A stretch of DNA of 64,000 bases from Alteromonas abrolhosensis (GTDB taxonomy: Bacteria; Pseudomonadota; Gammaproteobacteria; Enterobacterales; Alteromonadaceae): assembly GCF_001953635.1 (NCBI RefSeq), contig NZ_MEJH01000003.1, forward strand, positions 310,001 to 374,000, read 5' to 3'. Shown piece by piece: positions 37,386-46,947 of the stretch (position 1 is its first letter; each line of letters begins with the position of its first letter). The notes under the pieces were generated by a model. That model saw only the letters and a list, made by a program, of their open reading frames with translations. It had not been told where the DNA came from and did no database searches. Made by a program: the position numbers and the translations under genes.

Positions 37386-38177
37386 CTATTGCGCTGTATA
37401 GCCCCCATCAACCGCATACAGGCTGCCCGTGATGAACGACGCTTTGCTGCTGCACAAGAAATAAGTCAGTTCAGCTACGTCTTTTGGCTGACCAAGGCGT
37501 CCGATAGGTTGTGCAGCGGCTTCCTCGGCAACCACTTCACTTTTATCTGCCCCAGAGCGAGCAACGTAGTTATCAATCGCATTATGAAATAACGGCGTTT
37601 CTATGGTACCGGGGCAAACTGCATTAACGCGGATATTATAGGGCGCGTAATCAAGCGCGGTAGTTTTCGCCATAGACGCCAACGCACCTTTGCTGACGCC
37701 ATAGGCAAACGAATTACGCTTACCGATAAATGACTGATCTGAGCCCATTACCACAATGGCACCACTACCCTGCTCTTTCATGATTGGAAGGCAAGATTTG
37801 ATTGCGCCATACGCTCCTTTTACGTTCAGGTTTAAAACCTTATCAAGCAGCGCCTCATCGGTATCTTCAATAGTCGCTGAAACGTGTATGCCCGCGTTAC
37901 ACACTAAAGCATCTATTCTTTGATATGAGGCTACAACCTCATTAATCGCAGCCTCAATATTTTTTACCACACTCACATCGCAAGGCTTCCAGACGGCATT
38001 ATCAATGGTTTCTTCAAAGTCTCTGATATCAAGATTAACCACTTGGTAGCCGTTTTGACTGAACAGCTTGCAAACCGCAAAACCAATGCCCAGGCTTCCG
38101 CCCGTTACAATGCAAACTGGACGCTGCGCTTTGTCACTTGTGACCCCGTCGTTACTATTAAAGCTATCTGAATTCAT
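37386..38177 (-). CDS. Short-chain dehydrogenase/reductase
   Basis: 263 residues with a Rossmann start VCIVTGGSLGIGFAVCKLF (TGxxxGIG), the NAG motif (LVCNAG), catalytic Ser and YxxxK in AYGVSKGAL, and NAVCPGTIETPLF. The C-terminal SFITGSLYAVDGGYTAQ is classical. The overall form resembles 2-keto-3-deoxy-L-fuconate or fucose dehydrogenases, which suits the neighbouring lactonase and dehydratase genes. The ribosome site before the ATG is weak; the first 18 residues are not conserved. Confidence 0.85.
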   Translation of the reverse strand: MNSDSFNSNDGVTSDKAQRPVCIVTGGSLGIGFAVCKLFSQNGYQVVNLDIRDFEETIDNAVWKPCDVSVVKNIEAAINEVVASYQRIDALVCNAGIHVSATIEDTDEALLDKVLNLNVKGAYGAIKSCLPIMKEQGSGAIVVMGSDQSFIGKRNSFAYGVSKGALASMAKTTALDYAPYNIRVNAVCPGTIETPLFHNAIDNYVARSGADKSEVVAEEAAAQPIGRLGQPKDVAELTYFLCSSKASFITGSLYAVDGGYTAQ

Positions 38178-38441
38178 GTTGTTAGGTACCGCGCTATAAA
38201 AGCGTTAGTTTATGCGTTAACTCATTTAGGGCTAAGCATGCCAGTGAGAATTTGAATTGCAAGGAACTTGCTTCACACTCACACGCTTTTTAGCTAATAG
38301 CCCACTCACCTTTCCCAGCCAGTTACAGTGAATACATCACCCAAATTTATTATTAACTTTCCTTTAACGGACTATTCGGACTACGCTTTTTGTGACTATA
38401 ATAGGCAAAATTAAAACACTTGTTTGAAAAAGGAGTCATCC

Positions 38442-40202
38442 ATGCCTCTGTACCACGCCCCTACAACTGATTTTCAGTTTTTATTAAAAGACTGGCTTGG
38501 ACTTGATGCTCACTACGAAAAGCTCGGTATCAGCGACTTTGATAGCGAACTGGCTAATGAAATTATTGCACAGGGCGCAAAGTTTGCTCTGGACGTGGTT
38601 GCACCACTTAACCGTGAAGGCGATGAAGAAGGCTGTACGCTAAAAGACGGCAAAATTACCACGCCTAAAGGCTTTTCTGATGCCTATCAGGAGTACGTGG
38701 CAAACGGCTGGAATGCGATGTTAGGTACTGCCGAGTACGATGGGCAAGACTTGCCGTATACAATGGCTGTGCCTGTTCACGAAATGCTAAACGCGGCAAA
38801 CTTAAGCTGGCGTTTAACCACCATGCTTACAGAAAGCGCGACACTTGCGGTTACTAAGCACGCCAGTAAAGAATTAAAAGATATCTATCTTGCCAAGCTA
38901 ATTAGTGGTGAGTGGACAGGTACTATGAACCTGACCGAACCTCATGCGGGAACCGATTTGAGCTTACTTAGCACCAAAGCAGAGCCACAAGGTGACGGTA
39001 GCTACAAAGTAACAGGTAACAAGATATTTATTACCGCTGGTGATCAGGACTGGAGCTCGAACGTTATTCACCTTGTGCTAGCTCGCTTGCCAGATGCACC
39101 TAAAGGCGTGAAGGGAATAAGCTTATTCTTAGTGCCTAAGTTCCTTCCAGATGCCAACAATGAGCCTGGCGAGGCAAACAGTCTGTCAGTGGGAAGCATC
39201 GAACACAAAATGGGGATCAAAGCGAGCCCGACTTGTGTGATGAATTTTGATGGCGCGACGGGTTACCTCGTAGGTGAAGAAAATCAAGGCTTGGCATGTA
39301 TGTTCACCATGATGAACGATGCACGCTTCCAAGTAGGCCTGCAAGGTTTAGGAGCGGCAGAAGCCTCTTACCAAGGCGCGCTGACCTATGCTCGTGAACG
39401 CGTTCAGTCTCGCGCACCTCAGGGTATTCAAAACCCTGAAGGCAAAGCAGACCCAATTGTATTTCAACCTGACGTAGCGCGTATGTTACTTACGCAAAAA
39501 TCATTGATTGAAGGCTGCCGTGCACTCTCGCTTTTCTACGCCAAATTTATGGATGTAGAGAAGCTAGGTGAAGGTCAAGAAAAAGAAGATGCCGACAAGG
39601 TACTTCAGTTTTTAACCCCAATCTGCAAAGCCTTTATGACTGATATGGGCCTTGAAACCACCAGCTTAGGCGTGCAAGTGTTTGGCGGTCACGGCTTTAT
39701 TCGCGAATGGGGCATGGAACAGCTAATGCGCGATGTGCGTATTGCCATGCTGTACGAAGGCACCAACGGCATTCAGGCGCTGGACCTTATTGGCCGAAAG
39801 CTTACCCGTGATGGCGGACAAATGATGGAAGCTACGTACAATGCGTTTAACGCCTTAGTTAGCGACATTCAAGATGGTGAGGCTAAAGGCCTGGCGCAGG
39901 GTATTCTTGATGACTGGCGTGCCTCTTCAGCTGACTGTCTAGGTATGGATGCAACCACTGCTGCGGCAGCTGCCTGTGATTATTTGGCGTACAGCGCCTA
40001 TTCACTGATTGGGGTACTGTGGTATAGCATGGCTGACAAAGCCCAAACTTCAGGTAACGCAGTACTTGCAGCGTCTAAGATGAAGACACGCGACTTTTAC
40101 GTCGAACGTATCCTAGTGCGTCGCGATGCACACAAAGCAGCTTACAAAGCTGGCCCTGAAAGCACCCTTGCTATATCAGGCAACGAGTTCGATTACTTGT
40201 AA
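38442..40202 (+). CDS. Acyl-CoA dehydrogenase
   Basis: 586 residues starting MPLYHAPTTDFQFLLKDW, with AAGGAG eight bases upstream of the ATG. The flavin and substrate regions GTMNLTEPHAGTDLSLL and the catalytic-base region AMLYEGTNGIQALDL are present, and a C-terminal extra domain marks the roughly 590-residue subclass. It oxidises a fatty acyl-CoA in beta-oxidation with an electron-transfer flavoprotein. Single gene, divergent from the SDR. Chain-length preference unknown. Confidence 0.94.
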   Translation: MPLYHAPTTDFQFLLKDWLGLDAHYEKLGISDFDSELANEIIAQGAKFALDVVAPLNREGDEEGCTLKDGKITTPKGFSDAYQEYVANGWNAMLGTAEYDGQDLPYTMAVPVHEMLNAANLSWRLTTMLTESATLAVTKHASKELKDIYLAKLISGEWTGTMNLTEPHAGTDLSLLSTKAEPQGDGSYKVTGNKIFITAGDQDWSSNVIHLVLARLPDAPKGVKGISLFLVPKFLPDANNEPGEANSLSVGSIEHKMGIKASPTCVMNFDGATGYLVGEENQGLACMFTMMNDARFQVGLQGLGAAEASYQGALTYARERVQSRAPQGIQNPEGKADPIVFQPDVARMLLTQKSLIEGCRALSLFYAKFMDVEKLGEGQEKEDADKVLQFLTPICKAFMTDMGLETTSLGVQVFGGHGFIREWGMEQLMRDVRIAMLYEGTNGIQALDLIGRKLTRDGGQMMEATYNAFNALVSDIQDGEAKGLAQGILDDWRASSADCLGMDATTAAAAACDYLAYSAYSLIGVLWYSMADKAQTSGNAVLAASKMKTRDFYVERILVRRDAHKAAYKAGPESTLAISGNEFDYL

Positions 40203-40241
40203 GTAATTCATCGTCGCAGCCCACAGCAGTGGGGCTAAAAC

Positions 40242-40270
40242 AAAAAAGGTCACTACACGTGACCTTTTTT
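40242..40270. terminator. Bidirectional intrinsic terminator
   Basis: AAAAAAGGTCAC and GTGACCTTTTTT with a 5-base loop between convergent acyl-CoA dehydrogenase and DUF3016 genes. Confidence 0.9.
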
Positions 40271-40294
40271 ATTAGTATTTCATGAACAATGGCA

Positions 40295-40840
40295 TTAATT
40301 GTTCACCGCTACCTGCGCCGAAAACGTATCAGCAAACCAATCGTTCAACATCGCCTTTTCATAAGTTAGCGACTCAGTTCTGTTGCGGCGAATTGTCGAA
40401 TCCATAAAGTCCATATCTTTAAGTTTTACATCTTCGCCACTTAAAATGACTTGTCCATCAGCGTTGGTCAAAGAGTAACTAAACGTCATTCTAGGAATAT
40501 CGATGCGCTTGATAATGCGGACATCACTTCCACCACCTGATCCGAACCCGACAAACTGACTAGGCCATACCTGCCCTGCCAAATCCACATTAGTTACGGT
40601 CATTGAAAGCACTTGTGATTCAGGTAAATCACTGGCTAACTCGACAATGTGCTGTTCCAGATCTTCTAATGTACGTTCGCGAAAGCGTTTGCGAGACTCA
40701 TTAGTTGGCTTAACATCGCTATACGTTTCAGGTTCTTCCCAAGTAATCTTTACCTCTGCCGCGTGGGTGGGAGCGAAAACAGCAAGAAGTCCTACCGCAG
40801 TGGCACAACCTAAACAAGAAAAAGTACGTAATTTATTCAC
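40295..40840 (-). CDS. DUF3016 protein, exported
   Basis: 181 residues. The GTG at 40840 has AGGAG seven bases upstream and gives a clean signal peptide (LGCATAVGLLAVFAPTHA) right after the start; a longer frame to 40912 is rejected. The mature protein contains VKITWEEPETYSDVKP and RRNRTESLTYEKAMLNDWF, features of the DUF3016 family, periplasmic proteins of unknown function in Alteromonadales and relatives. No partner is evident. Confidence 0.85.
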   Translation of the reverse strand: MNKLRTFSCLGCATAVGLLAVFAPTHAAEVKITWEEPETYSDVKPTNESRKRFRERTLEDLEQHIVELASDLPESQVLSMTVTNVDLAGQVWPSQFVGFGSGGGSDVRIIKRIDIPRMTFSYSLTNADGQVILSGEDVKLKDMDFMDSTIRRNRTESLTYEKAMLNDWFADTFSAQVAVNN

Positions 40841-40952
40841 TTTTATGCTCCTAAATACAGCCGTTTTAACAGTGGATTTTGCGAGACATTGAAACGCTAT
40901 TGCGTATAGCAAATACCGACCGTTTAACTTTAACCTAATCAGATAGAATCGG

Positions 40953-41324
40953 TTAGTCTCGCCTTGCTACTTGCATAACTGGCGACTGCTTAATGATTAG
41001 GCATAGTTGAGCGCGTTTAGTTCCCGTAAAGTTCGGGTTTATATCGTCCTTTTCACAATAGGTGTGATAAAAACGTTTAACGCTTGCGCTGTCAGCGGTG
41101 ATTTGCTGAACATACGCCTGCTGGTAAGGCTTTAAAGGGCTTAATTGAATATTAATTGTATCTTGTAAACTACTCAGTTCTTCTCGTTCGGGCAAGGTTG
41201 CAATTGAAACTAGCCATTCCGACACAGAGTTTTGGATATCTTCAAAGAGATACTGAACAAAGGGAGATCGCAACACAATTACCAGAACAATAATTTCAGC
41301 AGCGATGATAAAAAACCTTAACAT
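40953..41324 (-). CDS. Unknown protein with N-terminal membrane anchor
   Basis: 123 residues, not recognised. One hydrophobic helix (FFIIAAEIIVLVIVL) at the start is followed by about 100 mostly polar residues with two cysteines (YCEK and QLCLII). GAGAAG precedes the ATG. It lies upstream of DUF3016 on the same strand, 112 bp away. Codon use looks like that of its neighbours, so it is probably real. Confidence 0.65.
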   Translation of the reverse strand: MLRFFIIAAEIIVLVIVLRSPFVQYLFEDIQNSVSEWLVSIATLPEREELSSLQDTINIQLSPLKPYQQAYVQQITADSASVKRFYHTYCEKDDINPNFTGTKRAQLCLIIKQSPVMQVARRD

Positions 41325-41803
41325 GACTTCTCAGCTAACTTCGACAGACGTTTACAACAGATAGCGCCAAGTGTTTAAGCGCTTTTACCGTATGTGCTCA
41401 ACTACCGTTGCCAATCTACATTTTCACAATGCTCACTGTACACGATTTAAACGGCAATTGACCACATTATTATCGATGATAGTAGTGTGATTTCAGTTTA
41501 TCTGTAAATACAGCAAACTATACTCATGTATAGTAGATAAAGCTTAATCACCGTTGTTGAACGTCGAATAGTAAGTGTCCGTCATACTAATCCTCGTTAT
41601 TCATGAATCTGTATTTAACTATTTACAGACTTGCTTAAAATGAAGGGGAAAAAGCAAAAAACAATTAATATTCTGAAGTTTCAGTATTGACTGAAACTTT
41701 AAAAAGATACACCATACGCCGCATTATTGATCTACATTAAATATGACGTTTTGAACGCAGTTATACTGCACAGGCAGTTTGAAATGTCACATAAGGTTAA
41801 GCT
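41325..41803. other. Regulatory region upstream of ccoG
   Basis: 479 bp, AT-rich, no credible gene. It holds an inverted repeat ACTATAC-TCAT-GTATAGT (41517-41534), a hairpin AAGTTTCAGT-ATTG-ACTGAAACTT (41676-41699), and the FNR-like promoter listed separately. Confidence 0.6.
41727..41767 (+). promoter_or_regulatory. FNR-type box and -10 of the ccoG promoter
   Basis: TTGATCTACATTAA (41727-41740) differs by one base from the FNR/ANR consensus TTGAT-N4-ATCAA. TATACT at 41762-41767 would place the start site near 41775, so the box centre is near -41.5, the class II activator position. ccoG genes belong to oxygen-responsive FNR regulons in many proteobacteria. Confidence 0.65.
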
Positions 41804-43234
41804 ATGAATGAACAAATACCGGTTAAGACCGTTACGCCGGTAAAAGTACATAAACCCAAAGGCAGTCCTGAGGGTAAGCGCTACGACTCTCGTAGCCGTA
41901 TTTATGTGAGAGCTGTACAAGGTCCTCTAGAGACGTTCAGGCGCATGTTTGGCCTTTTCTTTTTGGGCCTCTTTGCCATCATTCCATGGATTCAGTACAA
42001 CGGCCATCAGGCGGTGTTACTCGATATTGGTGAACAGCGATTCACCATTTTCTCACTGACATTGTGGCCTCAAGATCTTACGCTGCTGGCTTACATATTT
42101 ATTGTATCTGCCTTTGCTTTGTTCTTTGTCACCACTTTCGCAGGTCGTGTGTGGTGTGGCTTTATGTGCCCTCAAACAACGTGGGTATACATTTATACGT
42201 GGTTCGAAGAGAAATTCGAAGGCCCCAGAAATAAACGTATAGCGCTAGACGCACGTAAAATGGATGCAGATAAATTCCTGCGAAAGACCGCTAAACACAC
42301 TGCGTGGGTATTGGTAGCACTGCTCACCGCTTTAACCTTTGTTGGTTACTTCACACCCATTGATGCCCTGTTTATTGATTTCGTGACATTCGACACCAGC
42401 TTCTGGGCAGGATTTTCTGTGATTTTCTTTGCCGTATGTACCTACGGAAACGCTGGCTACATGCGTGAAATCATGTGTACGCACATTTGTCCCTATGCTC
42501 GCTTTCAGTCTGCCATGTTCGACAAAGACACCTTTACTGTATCGTACGATGCAAAACGTGGTGAACAACGCGGTCCACGTCCGCGTAAACTTAGTCACGA
42601 ACAAGTGCAGGAAAAGGGATTGGGCGACTGCATCGACTGTAATTTATGTGTTCAGGTATGCCCAACCGGAATCGACATTCGAAACGGCTTACAATACGAA
42701 TGTATAAACTGCGGTGCCTGTGTTGATGCTTGTAACGGCGTTATGGATAAGATGGGTTACCCTAAAGGCCTGATAAGCTTTACTTCGGAAGAAGAACTTG
42801 CTGGCGGTAAGACTCACATTTTACGTCCAAAATTAATTGGTTACTTTGTGGTTTTAGTGGTCATGATTGGCTTACTGTTTGCCAATATTTGGATGCGCAG
42901 CCCCACTGAAGTGGACATTATTCGCGACAGAAACTCACTGTATCGTGAAACAAACGAAGGCCTAATTGAGAACGTTTATACGATAAAAGTGCTTAACAAA
43001 ACACAGCAAGCACAAACCTACACAATTGCTGTAAAAGGTCTGCCTGACTACAAGTACATTGGTGAACAAACAGTGACGGTTGAAGGCGGTGCGGTATACA
43101 GCACACCAATTTCGGTTGCAACCGACGCCTATAATCTGGAAGATACGGTTACCGATATTTTTATCAGCGTAACCACCACTATTGATGGAGAAACGGTTAC
43201 TGTTGATGAACCAACCAAGTTCCTTTATCGATGA
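41804..43234 (+). CDS. ccoG: Cytochrome cbb3 oxidase accessory protein CcoG
   Basis: 476 residues, a polytopic membrane ferredoxin-like protein (FixG/RdxA). About five membrane segments, an early GRVWCGFMCPQTTWV, and two cluster motifs, CIDCNLCVQVCP and CINCGACVDACN, each for a 4Fe-4S centre. The C-terminal periplasmic immunoglobulin-like domain (IKVLNKTQQAQTYTI) is typical. It helps supply copper to cbb3 oxidase, probably by reducing Cu(II). No ccoNOPQ genes lie in the window. AAGGTTAAGCT precedes the ATG. Confidence 0.95.
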   Translation: MNEQIPVKTVTPVKVHKPKGSPEGKRYDSRSRIYVRAVQGPLETFRRMFGLFFLGLFAIIPWIQYNGHQAVLLDIGEQRFTIFSLTLWPQDLTLLAYIFIVSAFALFFVTTFAGRVWCGFMCPQTTWVYIYTWFEEKFEGPRNKRIALDARKMDADKFLRKTAKHTAWVLVALLTALTFVGYFTPIDALFIDFVTFDTSFWAGFSVIFFAVCTYGNAGYMREIMCTHICPYARFQSAMFDKDTFTVSYDAKRGEQRGPRPRKLSHEQVQEKGLGDCIDCNLCVQVCPTGIDIRNGLQYECINCGACVDACNGVMDKMGYPKGLISFTSEEELAGGKTHILRPKLIGYFVVLVVMIGLLFANIWMRSPTEVDIIRDRNSLYRETNEGLIENVYTIKVLNKTQQAQTYTIAVKGLPDYKYIGEQTVTVEGGAVYSTPISVATDAYNLEDTVTDIFISVTTTIDGETVTVDEPTKFLYR

Positions 43235-44214
43235 CAGATTTTTCTTTCTCTGGGCTTAGTCCAGACACCATATTAGATGCCCTGGAAAGTCAGGGCATTT
43301 TTCTTCAAAGCGGTCTGCTTGCCTTGAATAGCTATGAGAACCGCGTTTACCAATTTTTGGCTGAAGACGGTCAACGCTATGTGGCAAAATTCTATCGTCC
43401 TGGGCGATGGACAGATGCTCAAATTCTTGAGGAACATGAATTTGCCGCCGAGCTAATTGAAAACGAAATCCCGTTGGCTGCCCCTATGGTCATAAACGGT
43501 AACACGCTGCACCATCACACCGTAGCTGAGACTGATTACCGATTTGCGTTGTTCCCGTCGGTCGGCGGCAGACAATTCGAAAATGACAACCTTGATCAAC
43601 TTGAATGGATGGGACGCTTTATTGGCCGTATTCATCGAGTTGCATCAGCGAAAGGTTTTACGCACCGCCCTTCGATTGACATTGAAAGTTATCTCATCGA
43701 GCCAAAGCAAGTTATTGCTCAAAGCACACTATTGCCAGAGCATTTAAAAACAGCATTTTTCGCCATACTTAATCCTGTGATTGAAGCCACCCAAAAAGCT
43801 TACAAGCCAACATCGAGTATTCGACTTCACGGCGACTGCCACCCAGGCAATATACTATGGCGCGACGGTCCGACCTTCGTTGATCTTGATGATTGCCGTA
43901 TGGGGCCCGCCATTCAAGATTTGTGGATGATGTTAAGCGGTGACCGTCAGCAACAGCTATTGCAGCTCGATACTCTGGTTGAAGCTTACGAGGAGTTTCA
44001 CTCGTTTGATACTGCACAACTGCCGCTTATTGAACCCCTTCGCGCAATGAGAATGGTGCATTATATGGCGTGGCTTTCCCGCCGTTGGGAAGACCCTGCT
44101 TTTCCACGTGCATTCCCCTGGTTTGCTGAAGACAAATACTGGGAAGGTCAAATTCTTGCCTTAAAAGAGCAACTGTCTGCACTTCAAGAGCCTCCACTGA
44201 AATTGGGCTATTGA
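43231..44214 (+). CDS. srkA: Stress response kinase A (SrkA/YihE)
   Basis: 327 residues, the length of E. coli YihE. Aminoglycoside-phosphotransferase-like kinase with HGDCHPGNILWRDG (catalytic Asp) and FVDLDDCRMGPAIQD (metal-binding Asp). It is a Ser/Thr kinase counteracting stress-induced death in E. coli. Its ATG overlaps the ccoG stop by four bases (ATGA), so the two are coupled; in E. coli srkA instead precedes dsbA, which here lies about 2.7 kb further on. Confidence 0.93.
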   Translation: MTDFSFSGLSPDTILDALESQGIFLQSGLLALNSYENRVYQFLAEDGQRYVAKFYRPGRWTDAQILEEHEFAAELIENEIPLAAPMVINGNTLHHHTVAETDYRFALFPSVGGRQFENDNLDQLEWMGRFIGRIHRVASAKGFTHRPSIDIESYLIEPKQVIAQSTLLPEHLKTAFFAILNPVIEATQKAYKPTSSIRLHGDCHPGNILWRDGPTFVDLDDCRMGPAIQDLWMMLSGDRQQQLLQLDTLVEAYEEFHSFDTAQLPLIEPLRAMRMVHYMAWLSRRWEDPAFPRAFPWFAEDKYWEGQILALKEQLSALQEPPLKLGY

Positions 44215-44233
44215 GTCGACCTCTACACCTAAA

Positions 44234-44309
44234 ACCTTACGCTTTTTCCACAACCGGCATCGATGACCGATTTCGATAACCATTTAGTAACTACGAAAAA
44301 GCGTAAGGT
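44234..44309. repeat. Long-armed inverted repeat after srkA
   Basis: ACCTTACGCTTTTTC at 44234-44248 is perfectly inverted at 44295-44309, with a 46-base spacer. The arms carry T/A-runs, so it may act as a terminator in part, but the spacer is long. Confidence 0.7.
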
Positions 44310-44360
44310 ATAAGAAACCGTATTCGCTATCACTTTTTAACTTCGATATAATCGATGGCG

Positions 44361-44605
44361 TGTAGGTGCTCTTGTCTAATGCCATATTAACTACGGTGAC
44401 AAGGGTTAAACGGGAAATCAGTGAAAAGCTGATGCTGCCCCCGCAACGGTAAACTCAACGCATTGTCGTTTTCTTTTCATACGCCACTGTCTTTTATATG
44501 TTTATGCGCGCTCCTGCGTAACTAAACACCAATAGATGGGAAGGCAAAAGAGCCATTACATACTTGGTAATGGTGAGTAAGCCCGGATACCGGCCTGTAC
44601 TTCAT
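44361..44605 (+). ncRNA. Cobalamin riboswitch
   Basis: The leader of the TonB receptor gene carries the hallmarks of the cobalamin riboswitch: an opening GTAGGTGCTCTTGTC, the core with GGGAAATCAGTG, then the B12 box-like GCTGCCCCCGCAACGGTAA, and the closing AGCCCGGATACCGGCCTG. It lies about 100 bp before the start codon and should repress btuB when adenosylcobalamin is plentiful. The effector region between the aptamer and the ATG shows no strong terminator, so translational control is more likely. Confidence 0.93.
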
Positions 44606-44703
44606 GGTGTCATTTGCTTACTCCCCTTCGAAAATAAGCAAAAAACGTACACTTTCCCTAATCATGTGCTCGGGTGGAGCGCATCAAAGACAACATAAAA
44701 ACC

Positions 44704-46626
44704 ATGCGTACACATTTTACTAAAGCAGCCCTAAGCGCTGCAGTTATCTCGTGCATAAGCACAGCTACCTTTGCCCAAAACTCTGACCAAGACATTGAAA
44801 CTTTAACGGTAACAGGCACACGTTTGCCTATTTCGTTAACTAAACTTCCTGGCTCAGTATCGGTGCTAACTGAAAGCGACATTAAAGCTTCGGGCGCACT
44901 TCAACTTACCGACCTTATTCGCGGCTTACCTGGCGTAAGCTTGTCTCAGTCAGGCAGCCCTGGTGGTTTAACAGAGCTGCGCGTGCGCGGCAGTGAAACA
45001 AACCACCTGCTTGTTTTAATTGATGGCGTTGTCGCCAACGATGTAGGTCAAGGAAGCCTTGTTGACCTTGCTCACCTAACTAGCGCCAACGTGGTGCGCA
45101 TTGAACTTTTGCGTGGCCCGCAAAGCGCTAGATGGGGCAGTGGTGCTATCGGTGGTGTATTAAGCATTACCACCAAATCTGGTCAGTTTACCGATAATGC
45201 ATCACACGTAGACTTCTCTGCAGGCGTTGGCACACAAGGTACGCTACAGGGCAGCATGAACGCGCGTTCGCAAAGCGATAACGTGGGTGTTTCAGCATAC
45301 GCCAGCTACATTCGCACCGACGGCGACAACGTATCTCGTGTAGGTAACGAAGATGATGGCTACGACAACATGACCGCTGGCATTAATATTAATTATGCTG
45401 CAACGTCTGAACATACGTTAATTGCTAACCTTCGCACTGTTCAATACGAGAATGACTACGACGGCACTGACTTTGTTACGACAGGTCTCCCCGCTGATTC
45501 AGACAACGTGACGGATGGCTCACAACTTAGTGCTAAATTAAGATGGGAGTTTGCCCCAGAAAATACCGGTTATCGCGCTGCGCTAAGTGCGCATTATCGT
45601 AAAGACGAAAGCGACAACACAGAGTCTGGTGCAGACACAGGTGGCACTACCGGTGAACGTATAGAGTTAAACTGGACAGCTTTCTACACTATCGACAACT
45701 GGGATCTCGCTGGTGGTGTTGAATATCTTCAACGCCTTTTTAACCAACGTGGTCCAATTGCGTTTGGCGATCCGAACCAGAAACAGCACGACAACACTTA
45801 TAGCATATTTGCCGAAACAAACGGACAGTTAACCGAATCACTAACCGCAACACTAAGCGCACGATTCGACAATAACAGTGAGTTTGACAATGCCGTTAGT
45901 TATCGCGGCGGCCTTACTTGGCAGCTTAACGATTACTACGCAGTTTTTACCAGCTATGGTAAAGCCGTTAAAACACCCACCTTCACCGAGCGCTTTGGCT
46001 ACTTCCCTGCAAGCTTCATCGGTAATCCAAACTTAGAGCCTGAAACCAGTGAAGAGTGGGAAGTAGGCGTTAAAGCAAACTGGAAGTCACTGTCAGCACA
46101 CATCAGTGCCTACACAACCGACCTTGAAGACGAAATCAATGGCTTTGTTTATGTGTCAGATTTGGGCGCGTATAGCGCAGACAATATTGATGGCGACAGC
46201 TCTCGAGAAGGTATTGATGTGGAACTTAGCTGGGACAGTGGCTACGGCGATTTTACCGCAGCCTATAGTTATCTTGATGCGGAACAAACCGACAATGGTA
46301 TAACCACCACTGAACTGCGTCGTGCCCGACACCAAGGGTCATTAACCTATAACACTGACTTTGGAACCCAGAAGTTCAGCTTCTATACCAAGCTAGCTTA
46401 CACAGGAAGCCATTACGACACCTTCTTCCCTCCTTACCCTGAACCGTCTCAGACATTGGCGCTATCAGCCTATACGCTTGCAACCGTTAATTTGGGCTAT
46501 CAGATAGATAAGCAGTGGCAGGTTTCGTTGAAAGTCGACAATGTATTTGATACCGATTACGAAGACATCGTGGGTTATGCTGGTCAAGAGCGCCGAGCTC
46601 TGCTTCTTGTTAACTACAGCATGTAA
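44704..46626 (+). CDS. btuB: TonB-dependent vitamin B12 receptor BtuB
   Basis: 640 residues from ATG 44704. The signal peptide MRTHFTKAALSAAVISCISTATFA is followed by a TonB box-like ETLTVTGTRLP, the plug domain (SGALQLTDLIRGLPGVSLSQ, RIELLRGPQSARWGSGAIGG) and a 22-strand barrel ending in a C-terminal NYSM. It imports cobalamin or precursors with energy from TonB. The cobalamin riboswitch upstream fixes the substrate class. An upstream in-frame GTG at 44674 would add non-signal residues and is rejected. Confidence 0.93.
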   Translation: MRTHFTKAALSAAVISCISTATFAQNSDQDIETLTVTGTRLPISLTKLPGSVSVLTESDIKASGALQLTDLIRGLPGVSLSQSGSPGGLTELRVRGSETNHLLVLIDGVVANDVGQGSLVDLAHLTSANVVRIELLRGPQSARWGSGAIGGVLSITTKSGQFTDNASHVDFSAGVGTQGTLQGSMNARSQSDNVGVSAYASYIRTDGDNVSRVGNEDDGYDNMTAGININYAATSEHTLIANLRTVQYENDYDGTDFVTTGLPADSDNVTDGSQLSAKLRWEFAPENTGYRAALSAHYRKDESDNTESGADTGGTTGERIELNWTAFYTIDNWDLAGGVEYLQRLFNQRGPIAFGDPNQKQHDNTYSIFAETNGQLTESLTATLSARFDNNSEFDNAVSYRGGLTWQLNDYYAVFTSYGKAVKTPTFTERFGYFPASFIGNPNLEPETSEEWEVGVKANWKSLSAHISAYTTDLEDEINGFVYVSDLGAYSADNIDGDSSREGIDVELSWDSGYGDFTAAYSYLDAEQTDNGITTTELRRARHQGSLTYNTDFGTQKFSFYTKLAYTGSHYDTFFPPYPEPSQTLALSAYTLATVNLGYQIDKQWQVSLKVDNVFDTDYEDIVGYAGQERRALLLVNYSM

Positions 46627-46947
46627 GTGATGTAACGTTAATGAACCTTCTGTTGAGCGTTGCTTAAAGGCAAAACTCAACGTGCAATCAACAAACAATG
46701 AAGGGCTATACATGGGTATAGCCCTTTTTGTTAGGCTTCTGTTAGGGTTTGTTGATTCAGATTCTGTTCATCATGCCGTATTTACAGTACTGCATTTACA
46801 CGATGGGTTACCTTGCCATTGAATCGTGTTTTTTTAGTGAGCTTATCGCGTAGTAAGGCATTGAAGTAGAACAGGTCCTAGTTAAGCGAACAAGCCTGTG
46901 ATAATCTCATTATCGATAATAGTTTTTTGAACATAGGATTATATTCC
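46627..46947. other. Intergenic region btuB-dsbA
   Basis: 321 bp with the btuB terminator and, close to the dsbA-like gene, overlapping palindromes: GATAAT-CTC-ATTATC (46900-46914) and ATTATCGATAAT (46909-46920). TGATAAT at 46899-46905 could be a -10 element, in which case the palindromes overlap the start point. No further gene is seen. Confidence 0.5.
46701..46729 (+). terminator. Intrinsic terminator after btuB
   Basis: AAGGGCTATAC, loop ATGG, GTATAGCCCTT followed by T-run, 75 bp after the stop. Confidence 0.92.
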
